Source of the DNA: Diplolepis rosae
Lineage: Eukaryota; Arthropoda; Insecta; Hymenoptera; Diplolepididae
DNA length: 64,000 bases
Reading direction: 5' to 3'
NCBI GenBank assembly: GCA_030998225.1
Contig: JAPYXD010000403.1
Location: 6,634,001-6,698,000 of the forward strand
The position numbers and the translations under genes are program-made. The notes under the pieces are model-generated. The model did no database searches. It saw only the letters and a program-made list of their open reading frames with translations, and had not been told where the DNA came from. The first letter of the stretch is position 1. Each line of letters starts with the position of its first letter. Of this stretch, positions 41,020 to 52,500 are shown one piece after another.

Positions 41020-42674
41020 AAGACGAAAGCGAAATTGTAATTGAAAAAAGGAAGTCTGGATCCTTTCACGTCTGCCCTACAAGCAATGTTGTAAGAACTA
41101 ATGTAGAATTTTATGTGGGAGTCTCTATTTTATAAATCTTATGTGATTTCCTTTATCAATTCCTGTGTCATAAATAGGGTCCTATATGAAAATTTGCAAT
41201 AGAGTACAGAACTAATAACTTAATTTCGATCGAGTTGGTATCGCTCACTTTTCTGCTAATCAATCAAATTTTCGAACTATTTTGAGAGAACAATTCTTCA
41301 CAATCCGATGTTTCATTCGCATTGACTTGAATAAGATTAATAAGAGTGATTAAATTTAAATTAAGACAGCATATAACTACAAATATGTTAATTAGTATTT
41401 CACATTTGAGGCACCGAATCTAATTAGAAAACATACAATTTTTTGGTTCAAGTGCTATTAAACTCTGACAATAAATTCCAATGTAAAAACTTTCTAAATA
41501 TTTCTTAAAGAGATTGAAGCAAATTCTGTACACCAACTGAATTTCTGAAAATTAATTTAAAGAAAAAAATTGTAAAATAGTGAAAATAAGTCATTGCTCC
41601 TGAAGCATCAAATTTTATTCCCCCTTACTCAATCCGGTGCCTTAGTTACAGTTGTTGAAGCACAAGAATTTTCGCGAGCTCCCTGTAAAAACTGTCTTAT
41701 TTTAAAGTATATGGTTTTACATTCACAAGGTGTCGTGAACTCTGTTTCTAACAATGTTGAATCCCGTTCACAAAATAGTGTCTTGAATTTTATTTTGCAA
41801 AAAAATTTAATGTTAATAGTGCTGCGCAATATTTTTTATTGTAAAATAGAATTTCAAAAATATTAAGAATAACCCTGCGTAAAATTTTGTATTGAAAATT
41901 ATTATTTCGTATTAGGTATTGGTTCTAAGGCCAATATACTTTCAAATACGAAACCAGAAATAGAATTTCCAAACTCTGAATACGCCTGGATGTAAAGCAA
42001 TTATGACAAAAATCCATTCCAAAATGATATTGAATGAGTTGTTCATATTTTTTAAACAAAAAATCTTTCTCTATTTTCTATTATCATTTCCAATAAACTG
42101 CTTTGTTTAAGATACCACTATGATGGCAAGTTGATATCAACGTTGGGATTTGCAATTTTTTTCTTAGATCCGCAAATCATGATGGCTCGAAGCCGACTTA
42201 AACTGGTTTTAAAGTTTTTTATTTCCTGTTTCATTAATAAATAAGGTACCGTGAAAGGATCCGCTAACTTTTTAACCTCTTTTCAATTCATCCGATACTC
42301 AGAACTAACCTTTCGTCTCAACATTACATATATAGCTTTATATTTTTATGAAAATCTGTTTCCACTCTATTGAAAAGTTGTCATGAATTTTTGAATTGTA
42401 TAGTACATCGTAATAAAATAATTATTTTATTTAAATATTGAATATTTTAAAAATTATGACTTTCAGGGTGGAAAATATGGAAAGTTTTGTAAAAGTAATT
42501 TTTTTCAGAAGGTTTATCCTATTTATAAAGTTTTACTGACACTCATCTATGGATGAATAAAATTGACAAGTTTTTACTACTTATAACGATATCTTAGTTT
42601 TTGCATTCATCCGGCAAGAATTGAAAGTTGATTTCTTTAGAGAAAAATCATAAGATCCCATTAAATCTGATTCA
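41020..42674. other. Downstream of carboxypeptidase, no gene recognised
   Basis: A possible polyadenylation hexamer AATAAA lies at 41470-41475, about 790 bp after the stop. Short open frames (for example 41594-41866) show no domain. Confidence 0.35.
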
Positions 42675-42909
42675 CCTACTGAAAACTCCTATATAGGTCC
42701 CTATGTGGGATCCTATATAGGAACCTATATAAGAACCTATATCGGAATCAATATAGGATCTTAGATAGATTCCTATAGGTAGTACCTATGGAATATATAT
42801 CAAACAGAATCCTACGTAGAATCCTATATAGGTAGGTAACGTAGGGAACTATGTAGATTCCTATCTAGGATCATATATAGGTTCCCATAAAGGATATAAC
42901 AGGGGCTTA

Positions 42910-44577
42910 CCCTGGCGGACCCAGTTCAGTAAATGGTTAGCGAATTCGCTGACCATTTATTAAGCTTTCACTGACCATTCGCTGACCTCGTAATAATATG
43001 AATAAGAAAAGCATAAAAAACATTTGAATTGTTGCTATTATGATTCTACGGTACATTTTGAGTTTAAAGGTATCGAAATTAATACAATAATTTTATTTTT
43101 ACATTCTCAGCATATAAGAAGGTATCTTTACGTTTTGAGACCCCTTAAGTCAGAAAAACGGTTTTTACGAAAGTGTCCGTCTCGATAGATTTCGAAAAAA
43201 ACTTTTTGGAAACATACGAAATTCCAATACTGGTTTCTAATAGTGCTCACAAATACCTATTAATTATCCTAATAACATTAAAACTTTTAAAAATTCAATA
43301 TCGAAATTCCATTTTCCAGTTAAATCATACGAGATACGACAAAACATTATTATACAAAATTGGTTACTACAAAAAAATCTAAAAATTTGAATTGCCACAT
43401 TTTTTTATAAGATGTATATTTTTCTTTTTGATTTAAAAAAATACTATTGAAAATCGAAAATTCAAGTTTTTAACCATAATATGTAAAATACATAAAAAAC
43501 GTAGGAATGCAAAATTGTTCACTTCAATAAGGTCTACAAATTTCGTTTTACACAGTTTCTGATCAAATGTATATTTTTCGTTTTAATTTTGAAAAATACG
43601 ATTAAAATTTAATAATTCAATTATTTGACAAATTAGGTCTACAAATTCTAATCTGGACATTTTTCGACAGGATCTATATTTTATGTTTTGGTTTTAAAAA
43701 AACAATATTGAAAATCAAAAAATCCATTTTTTAAGCAAAATATGTGAGATACAAAATAAGCGTTAAAAACAGTCTACTAAATTTTTTCCTTTCAGGGATA
43801 TTTGGAAGAAAATAGATTTTTTTTAATCATCTAAATTATTAAAAAGTTACAGAAATGTATACAGAAAATCGCGCGCGAAGCGCGAGTGGCATGATGAGAA
43901 TGTGTTCCTTAAGGCTGATACAGCCTTAAGTAAATTTAATTTCCTTTTTCATTAAAAATCAAAACCAAATTTAGTAACTTTGAGAAAATGTAATTCACAT
44001 CTACAATATTATAAAATTGACTTGAGCTTTAGTATCAAATTACAAGAAATAAACCTATATGTATACGAAGAATATAAGACCGAGCGCGAAGCACGATCAT
44101 CAAATCGCGCATCCTAGGCGCGCTCAAATTTGCGAGCGATGAGAATGTGTCCGCGAAGCTGACAGATTTTTTAGCGTTGAAAACGAAAAAACGATAATAC
44201 TTGTCATTGAAGGCAGTGCAGTGGTTCACCATTTGCAGAACGTCTCCACGGTTAGAGTTGACCATTGGTTGGAGTAAGACACAACTACTTATGTCTCACT
44301 CTATCAAATAGTCAATCCTGACTGTGGAGACATGGAAATTGATGATCACTGCACTGTCTTTAATGACAGTTATTATGTTTTTTTAGTTTTTAACGCTAAC
44401 AAATAAAATTATTGTATTAATTTCGATATCTTCAAACTCAAAATGTACCGCAGAATCATAATAGCAAAAGTTTAAGTGTTTTTTGTGTTCCACTTATTAA
44501 TATTATTACGAGGTCAGCGAACGGTTAGTAAACGGCCAGCGAATTCGCTGACCAGGGTTCTCCAGGGTTCTCCAGGG
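42910..44577. mobile_element. TA-flanked long-TIR element, CCCTGGCGG ends (copy 2)
   Basis: Left CCCTGGCGGACCCAGTTCAG; the right end is CCCTGGAGAA repeated three times (inverted) before the shared arm GGTCAGCGAATTCGCTG. Arms of about 170 bp include ATGATTCTACGGTACATTTT and its inverse. TA at 42908-42909 and 44578-44579. The interior (43140-44170) is AT-rich and non-coding, unlike copy 1, but ends in the same hairpin. Confidence 0.8.
44171..44399. repeat. Hairpin module of the CCCTRGCGG element (copy 2)
   Basis: TTAGCGTTGAAAACGAAAAA at the left pairs with the region ending GTTTTTAACGCTAA. Inner TGTCATTGAAGGCAGTGCAG pairs with CTGCACTGTCTTTAATGACA-type sequence, and CGTCTCCACGGTTAG with GACTGTGGAGAC. 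Confidence 0.75.
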
Positions 44578-44680
44578 TATATAGGAGTTTGTAGTAGGGC
44601 AAATAATATATTGATAATAAATATCCCTAGTGAAAATACGACATCGTATTTTTTACTTATCCATTCATTCATCATATTTA

Positions 44681-45636
44681 TCAGGTGTACAAATAAGTTT
44701 CCGCCGTTTTTTATAAAAAATTTGACATTTATTGTGAAAGAACGAAACCTTATGTTTTTTCGAAGTATATTGTCCATGTGCAAGTTTTTCTTGCGTTTGG
44801 CATGAATCTTGATCCAATAATGCTTCCAATTCCACGTGTTCGTACACATTATGTATATTATATATGGGTCATTTCATGGGAGATTTACAGTCAAAATTTT
44901 CTTTTCGAGCATGCCTAAACAAGCTTAAACGTAGTTGCAACGCGCGGGACAGATTTTATAAATTAATTACACCTACAGTTTTCATTTTCCCATTCCAAAA
45001 TTTTGCCTGCATATTGAAAAAACTTAAACAAAAATTTAGAAACAAAAAAATCGGAAAAAAATTTGTTCCAAACTAAAAAAAACTCAATCGTTTATAAAAA
45101 TATACTATATTGTTATTGCAAAAAAAACAACGAAATGTGTGCTATAACTTTTTTGAAAGCTTGTACTCTGTCGCGCATTTCAAGTGCAAGGGTTACATTT
45201 TATATTCAAAACTGCTTTTACAGTGAGCTGTTAAAAAAAAAAAAAATTTCCAGAGTGCCAAACTTGCCAAAGGCAAAAAAAATATTTCGTCGAAAAAAAA
45301 TGTTGACTGTAAATCTCCAATGAAATGACCCATATATATATATGTTTATATATGTTTCTACAAGCAATCGATGCGCCTCAGCTGCAGATTTCTTCAAATT
45401 GAAGAAGTAAATCAAAAGTTTTTGCAAATGACGCTTATTTGGCTCAAAACTCGACATTTTTGCACACAAAATAATATATTATACTGATAAAAATTCACTA
45501 ATATTTCAAGGTTATGTTGTTGACAGATGTCCAACCTTACGAAAGTGACGTTTTACATTACATCTGTCAATTTCAACCAAAACTTACTAGTGGCGCCAAC
45601 TTTTGTCAAACAGCGGAAACTTATTTGTTCACCTGA
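44681..45636 (-). mobile_element. Mos1-like mariner deletion derivative, interrupted
   Basis: Ends TCAGGTGTACAAATAAGTTT and, inverted, TCAGGTGAACAAATAAGTTT. TA at 44679-44680 and 45637-45638. Minus strand: MSSFEPNKRHLQKLLIYFFN, LKKSAAEAHRLLVET (45457 onwards), then the insertion at 44864-45332, then EHVELEALLDQDSCQTQEKL. All catalytic motifs are deleted. Confidence 0.85.
44864..45332. mobile_element. MITE with ATGGGTCATTTCAT ends nested in a mariner
   Basis: Left ATGGGTCATTTCATGGGAGA, right inverted ATGGGTCATTTCATTGGAGA; both continue TTTACAGTCAA. Flanked by (TA)n, so the exact TA duplication is ambiguous. No coding capacity. Confidence 0.75.
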
Positions 45637-45655
45637 TATTATTAATACATTATTC

Positions 45656-46041
45656 GCCTTACTGAAAAACCCTATATAGATCCCTATCCTTTATAGGGAT
45701 TTCTATAGGACCCCTGGCGGGTCGCATGAACCGGACTGTTGCCAAATTGGGTATTATTTCGATAACGACTGGGTAACATTTCGGTAATATGACAGTAAAC
45801 TGAATAAATAGTACAAAATTGACACTTAAACTGTGTTAATTTTGCGCTATTTTTTCAGCTTACTGTCTTCTTACTAAAATGTTACACAATCGTTACCGAA
45901 ATAATACCTAATTTGGTAACAGCTCGGTTCACACGACCCGCCAGGGATCCTACAAAGTTTCCTATAGGTACTAACTAGAAATTGATGTAGGATTCTTTGT
46001 CGGATCCTCTAAAGGAACCTTTATAGGAATTTTCAGTAGGG
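45656..46041. mobile_element. CCTATATAGG palindromic MITE, interrupted (copy 2)
   Basis: Left GCCTTACTGAAAAACCCTAT, right inverted CCCTACTGAAAATTCCTATA. The centre is split by the CCCTGGCGGG element at 45712-45946. Confidence 0.65.
45712..45946. mobile_element. 235-bp MITE with CCCTGGCGGGTCG ends
   Basis: Ends CCCTGGCGGGTCG and CGACCCGCCAGGG are perfect inverted copies. Arms continue about 60 bp (GTTGCCAAATTGGGTATTAT / ATAATACCTAATTTGGTAAC). A target duplication is not clear. Confidence 0.75.
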
Positions 46042-46533
46042 CTGTATTGAACCTGATTCAGAAACATAATCCAAATTAATACACGTACTACATCACGGGA
46101 TCCAATAAAATGGATTATCTTCAATGAAATTTCTTAATCAGATCCAATCAGGTCAATCGGTTTTAATCAAATTTCATGATTTTTTTTAGACTGATAGCTT
46201 TTACAATGTTCTAATTGTTATGCTATATTAAACTAGTACATTACACTTCCAAACATACTTAATAATAATCTGTTATAAAACATACACTTAATAATTTATA
46301 TTATTTATATACTTACTTAATTATCTTATAGTATTTTAATATTACAAGTGACAATTTTGATTCTAAAAAATGAGTTGTATTATACATATAAAGAAAAATG
46401 AAATACCTATCGACTATTAATAGTTTCTATAATTCTATATTTTTATCATTACCAAAATTTGTAAAGGAAAAATGGATAAACTGGCGCATGATATTTAAAA
46501 AAATGAAAATACTGATGTCGTATGTTAATATTT

Positions 46534-46624
46534 TTCTACATCGGATCCTTGCAGTTTCCGATGTCAGGAATTTTGACGTCTTTCATGACGTCGAAAACTG
46601 CTAGGATCCGATGTAGAATCCGAC
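46534..46624. repeat. 91-bp hairpin, CTACATCGGATCC arms
   Basis: CTACATCGGATCCTTGCAGT pairs with ACTGCTAGGATCCGATGTAG, closing over GACGTC-TTTCAT-GACGTC. A degenerate continuation with GGAAACTATTAGGAT words runs to about 46920. Confidence 0.65.
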
Positions 46625-46994
46625 GTATAGCTTTCAGTGTCGGAAACTATTAGGATTAATAGGATCCTAATAGAATAATATTTTTCCAATTTTTATCAAT
46701 CAATGTACTATTACAGAAACTTTACTTAATGTGGTGGATATCTTATACATATACAAAAAACACACGAATACATTAGTTAATAAAAATTCGAAAAAGATCA
46801 TCCTATTATAAGATCCTATTTGTTTTAATAGATTGCGATGATAAAAGCTATGTTGAATTCTAGCAATTTCCAACCTCGAGAACTTCTGATATCGGAAACT
46901 ATTAGGATGCGACGTCAGATTTTCAGTATGGATGGGTATAACCGATAAAAATTCACAACTAATACATTTTTGTTACAAATAGCAAGAGTAGGTT

Positions 46995-47188
46995 TCCTTG
47001 TAGAAAAAAATAATTGGACCCGATTGATCCGATTGACCCCATTTCAAAAATATCATTGATACCGATTTATTAATCGGATTCAAAATGGTCTCGCCTGATT
47101 AATTCGGATTAATAAATCGGTTTCAATGGTGTTTTTGGAGTGGGGTCAATCGGATCAATCGGTCCCAATTATTTTTTTCTACGAGGGT
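46995..47188. mobile_element. Intact palindromic MITE, ATTGGACCCGATTGATCC arms
   Basis: Left CCTTGTAGAAAAAAATAATT, right inverted CCCTCGTAGAAAAAAATAAT. Arms continue GGACCCGATTGATCCGATTG and close near AAATCGGATT. Type copy for the family at 26361, 37143/40302 and 47697. Confidence 0.7.
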
Positions 47189-47696
47189 TATAATATTGAT
47201 ATGCCAATTTAATCGATTTTCCCTGCAACAATAAAAAAGTGGACCATTGTATGTCTATCTGCATTCGAATATTTTGTTTGTTACCTTTGGCCGACTTTGG
47301 CGATTTTTATTAGAAATGAAACGTTAAGTATGTATAGAAAGAAACCAGAAGATAAGAATCTATTAGAACAAAACCAGATAATTATATTTTACATAATTTA
47401 GCTCTGTAAGTGCGGAACAAGTACATTATTTTTTCTTTACTATTAATCGAAGTCCAAAAGGATAAAAGTAAGTGTACGTAATAAAAAAAAAATTAAATGA
47501 ATTAATTTCAAGAATTTTGAAAGATTGTAAAAGGGAAGTTAAGACAATATGTTGAATCAGCGATGTAAATGAAACATCAGAATTATTTCTTTTATATTTT
47601 TATTTTTTGTAATTAGCATAATGATAAAACAGAGTTTAACATGTCAAACTTTCAAATAATAAGAAATGTGACATACAGATGTCAATATAGAGATTA

Positions 47697-47830
47697 ATAT
47701 CACTCCTGGATAAAATGATTGGATCCGATTGAAAGGATTCAATCCAAATAAATTAACTGATTTCAATGATGCTTTTGAACCAAGCTTAATCGGTTCAATC
47801 GAATCCAATGATTTTTCATTGCCTTTCTTT
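47697..47830. repeat. Decayed copy of the 46995-47188 palindrome
   Basis: AAAATGATTGGATCCGATTG at the left pairs with CAATCGAATCCAATGATTTT-like sequence at the right. A similarly decayed candidate lies at about 46045-46190. Confidence 0.5.
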
Positions 47831-48552
47831 TCAAGTATTTTCCAGCTTAGTACTTAATAAAATATTTACATATGTAAAGAAATAGGTACAAAATTTAGTG
47901 ATAATGAGAAAAGTTGTTTTTTAATGTATCTATTAATTTATCCGCTAATTAATCCAATTTCACTCTTTTGTCTAATTATATAATTATAAAAGTTATGTTA
48001 CATAATTTATATATTTATTATTAAACGCGTATAAACATGCTGCTGAAAAATTTATGCAAAAAGAGAAAACGAAGGCCATTGATTTTATATAATTACATAG
48101 TTATGCTTGATGTTTTCATTAGAAAAATTGAAAATGTTGTTAAAGTAAAAGGAATACCTATATGCTCGAAAATTTGTTAAGTACGTGAGAATGAGTGATA
48201 ATTCTTCAGCAACCGATTAACTTGAAACAAATTTTTTATATTGTATAAATTTGATGTTGGTGTTATATTGATGACTGTTAACAAATCTTTTCTTTAAAAT
48301 GAAACTTCTTTACTCCAAACAGAAAGTGGAAACCGTAACTAAAACAGTGAACTCTATTTTTGAATTATTTTCTGAAAAATAAAAGTTAAATGAAAAAATG
48401 AAATTGTATCAAGCTACAAGACTATCTTGGTATTTTCTGAAACCTTTTTCTCAATATCTACTTTGGATTTTGTATTGAAAATTTACTTATTCGCCACAGT
48501 AAATTACCCCAATTATACTATAGTTATTAATCACTATTCTAAGTATTTAATA
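47831..48552. other. Intergenic, no gene recognised
   Basis: AT-rich sequence between the carboxypeptidase and septin genes. No feature supported. Confidence 0.4.
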
Positions 48553-48844
48553 TACACTGTAAAACTGTCTACGAAATTTTACATAGCCTGTCGTCGTAAA
48601 ATTATATTATAACGTAAATATGCAATGATGGTGTCTGTAATTTTACGTCTAGGTAAAATTACATCGACCTTCGAGGATAATAAAAAGACTCTGCACTGCC
48701 GTTGTTTTTTTTAAACGACTGGCATTGTAACTTTACAAACTAAATACTGCGACAGTAAATGGAGTTTTACAGATCAAATTGTAATTTTATATTTTATTAC
48801 CTCTAGCATCAGTGTAAAATTTCGTGGATATTTGTTACAGTGTA
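48553..48844. mobile_element. MITE with TACACTGTAAAA ends
   Basis: Left TACACTGTAAAACTGTCTAC and right TTGTTACAGTGTA form inverted ends next to TA. GTAAAATTACA / TGTAATTTTAC words recur inside. No coding. Confidence 0.6.
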
Positions 48845-49389
48845 TGTATATAATAGAATTGATAATTACTAATATACCTACAAGATTATATAAAAAGATT
48901 TTAATCGATTTTATATTGAGAATTTATGTTAAAAAATAATATTTATGTATTTCATTCTAATATTTGGAAGATATATTATTCCCGATTAAATACGTCTCGC
49001 GTTTTAGAAAATAATATATTTTTCTGTCACTTTCATTGAGTTGTAAAAGTTCTACATAAAGATTACTTCAGATTTTTCCGCATAATTTTACTAAATTTAT
49101 TGCTAAATTAATGATGAATATATTTTTAATTTATACATACGCTTATATAATTTACTAATTGTTTTTAGAAGATATACTCATATATTACATTGAAATTGGA
49201 TTTAATAACAACTTAAGAACAATATAAGAACATCTTCCCACATAGCTTTATTAACTCTGCCGTTAGCGGGCTCACTATTACTACTATTACCTTTAATTAC
49301 CATGGGCATAATAGTTTAAAGTATTGTCCGAAATCACTGACATTCTGTGAGTTTAGTGCATTTCCAAATAGAGTATTAATTTGAAATAC
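48845..49389. other. Intergenic 3' of septin, no gene recognised
   Basis: AT-rich. The septin transcript probably ends at the right edge of this stretch. Confidence 0.35.
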
Positions 49390-49395
49390 TTTAAT
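49390..49395 (-). terminator. Candidate polyadenylation hexamer for septin (ATTAAA)
   Basis: ATTAAA on the minus strand about 170 bp after the septin stop. Position is reasonable, but the hexamer is common in AT-rich DNA. Confidence 0.25.
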
Positions 49396-49564
49396 GGAAT
49401 CCCTAAGTAAATTTTATAATAAATATAAAATATTACAAAGAAAATGATTGTATGGTTGCTAGGTAACAATAATCTTTTAGGAGCTTGTATTTTTATAATA
49501 ATGAGCAAATGTTTGAAAATATACTCAAAATTAAACATAAGAACCGCTAGAATATATAATCTAT

Positions 49565-52500
49565 TTAAACGTCGATAATACTGTTTCGCTTTTTGTCTAT
49601 ATCTGTCGCATCTAGGTCGTTTCCTAGACTTCCAACTCGACCTCTCAAACCAACGCTTCCTCCAACTTGTCCTGTAGCCTTTAACTTTTCTTGCATTTGT
49701 GCCAAAATATCTTGCATTCTTCGGATCTGAGGAAAAGAAATAATCATTTTGTTTTATAATGAAATACAAATTTTTACACACACAGTTTACTTAATTATTA
49801 TTTTATTTCCCAAAAAATAAATATTCTCTTCAGTTTACCAAAAATTGTAAATTTTTGACTTTGTAAATCTCTAGTACAAATTTTATTTATCACCTCACCT
49901 CTTCATCTTTTTGCAGGAGTAGTCTATCTGTTTCTGAAATACTGTTTTCAAAATGAGGACCAGAATCTCTCTTTAGTTTACTGTAATGAAATTAAAGAAA
50001 AAATTTTTTGGTAAAACATTTACTTTACCTTCAATAATTTGAAAAGATTACTCAGATTACGTTTTTCTTAAATTCTATTAAGACCATAAATCAACCAGAC
50101 CACGTCACGTCAATAATTTAACAACTAATACTTCAAATGGATTTTCTGTATTAAACAAACATAAACAGAAAAAAGAAAGTCTGTTTGGTACAAAAATGAG
50201 TTTATGTTAAAGTTTTATTCAAACATTTTTTTAGTTTTCTTTTGATAAATTGTTTTTTAATTAATTTAAAAACTGCAGTTGCAATTACGAATGTCATGCG
50301 ATCTGGTTGATCCATGGCCTTAATTGAAACTAGAATATGATATTTGAGATCTCAGGGTTTTCTTCTTCTCAAATAATATTGTCGTAATCTTAAGTAATAC
50401 AATACGCACATATATATTTACAAAGAGTAAAATAATATTATTTACATGCGTAAATACCTCCGTTCCCGAATTGCTTGTTGGGATATTTGGGAAATGCATT
50501 GAGCACGAAAATTCTCATAGTGAACATCCTGTGTCACGTCTTTTAAATCCTGCATGTGTGTCGATATTAGCATTGTTCGTAATTTCACAAAGTCACTGTG
50601 TTTCGGATTCTCCACTAAAAAATTTAATTAAATTATTTAATGCAATTAGCAACAATATATACAAAAGGTAAATAAAATGGCACTTAGTTTAGATACCTTC
50701 AACAACACCCCATGGATATTGACGTCCTCGAACTTTTCTACCAGCGACTTCTAAAACTGTCGAACTACCTACGACTGCAAAAGGTACGCAGGCTTTGAGT
50801 TCTCTGTCTTGTAGCTTGAATTCCTCATCCTCATCACTGTCGCAGTCAGGAAATTGATAAATCTATAAAACCATAAAAGATTTTTCTAGATTAAATACGA
50901 ATAATCATTTTTTTTTAAAATACTTTATTATAATTGTTAGAAAAAACTTTCAAAATAAACTACAAGCTTCTAAATGTTTACGTCCAAAATACATAAAATG
51001 TTGTTTTAAAAATTTGGCAAATCTGCTTACTAAGTTACTTTAGCAAAAAGCAAAAGTTGCAAATGAAAACAGACGTAGAAAAATTACTTTTGGTTTCAGA
51101 ATTGAAAAAAAAGTTAAATTTTAGCAAAATATATCAGAATTTTTTATTTCATTGTCAAAATTTAAAGTAGTCTATCTACGCCCTTTTCTATCTTCTCTGC
51201 CATTTCCCAAATTAAAAAAATTTTTTTTTATGTATTCTGGATACAAACATGTGGAAATTGGTATTAATACAATTAACTGCAGTTTTTTCGCAACGAGAAT
51301 AATGATATGAAAATATCATTTTCGATAAAAATTAGAGAGCCAGAATTCCTGAACTCAGACCCCTAAAACCCAAAGTTCGTGGATTCTGACTATTAAACAC
51401 TTTTTGGATAGCTATGATGAACCTAAAAGCTGTAGTAAAATTTCACATCAATAAAACAAAGTTTCCATTATTTATTACAATATGCATTTTCAGGCCCTTT
51501 TTAAAAAAGAATCCATATCTAACTCTAGATTCATGGTGATGGTGCCATTTTTCTTTTAAAATATGTATTAAGAATGTCTTCATACAATAAGAAAATCGTT
51601 ATTAAGAAAAAACGCAATTTGTTCATGTAAAAACCCATTGTTTATAAACAGATTGATTTTTTTTCAACTTTTACGCCTCGACGTCAAGTTTTTCAAATTG
51701 AAATACGATCCTTACTTTCAGCCAATTCCTGTAATGCAAAAAAATTATGGTATTTCCCTTTATTTTTCAAATTTTTCGAGTTTGAAGCGTGCGGCGCACA
51801 CGTTGGATTGCGCGCTGCGTGCACCGGGGTGAGAGCGCTCGACGTTCTTGTTTACCACATGACCACGACTCCAAAAAAATTCTATGCATGGGCAAAGGAC
51901 TATTTTCAAACCATCTCCTTTAGTTTTTGTACCGAACAAGAACAAGTCGCGCAAAAAAAATTACTTGAATGGCGATACTTGGCTGCAAAACAGATCCCGA
52001 AAACACGTTAATTTCACAGCTACGTGCCGGGAACTAATGGAAAATTCGTGTGCTATATATTTCCAGAAGACACTGAATGTTCGGTTGCATCTGTGTACAA
52101 AAAATGATTTGTTTACCAGGTCTAGAAGTATAAAACCGGAATTTCCCTATTGATGGTGCTTGCCATCAGTTTAGGGACCGTACGACCGCTTCTGCAGCGC
52201 CATCTTCTCCCTCTAGCAGCTGAGAAAGATTTTCAGTAGACAACAACCCAAGTTCGATATACCAGTGTATTTACTACAAGCATTAGCATGTCGAGTTTTG
52301 TGCCTACGAACTACGATTTGCGGACAGCACTGGTTTTTTGTTATCACTTGAAGAAAACTGCTGCAGAATCGCATCGAATGCTTGTCGAAGCTTACGGTCA
52401 ACATGCTCTTGGCAAAACACAGTGTTTCGAGTGGTTTAAAAAATTCAAAAGTGGTAATTTTGATGTGAGAAACGAACATCGTGAAAAATTATCGAAGAAG

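Larger units (their letters stand above)
42675..44599. mobile_element. CCTATATAGG palindromic MITE, interrupted (copy 1)
   Basis: Left CACCTACTGAAAACTCCTAT, right inverted CCCTACTACAAACTCCTATA. The left part is a string of CCTATATAGGAACCTATATA words (42688-42900). The CCCTGGCGG element at 42910-44577 sits at a TA near its right end. Related copy at 45656-46041. Confidence 0.65.
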
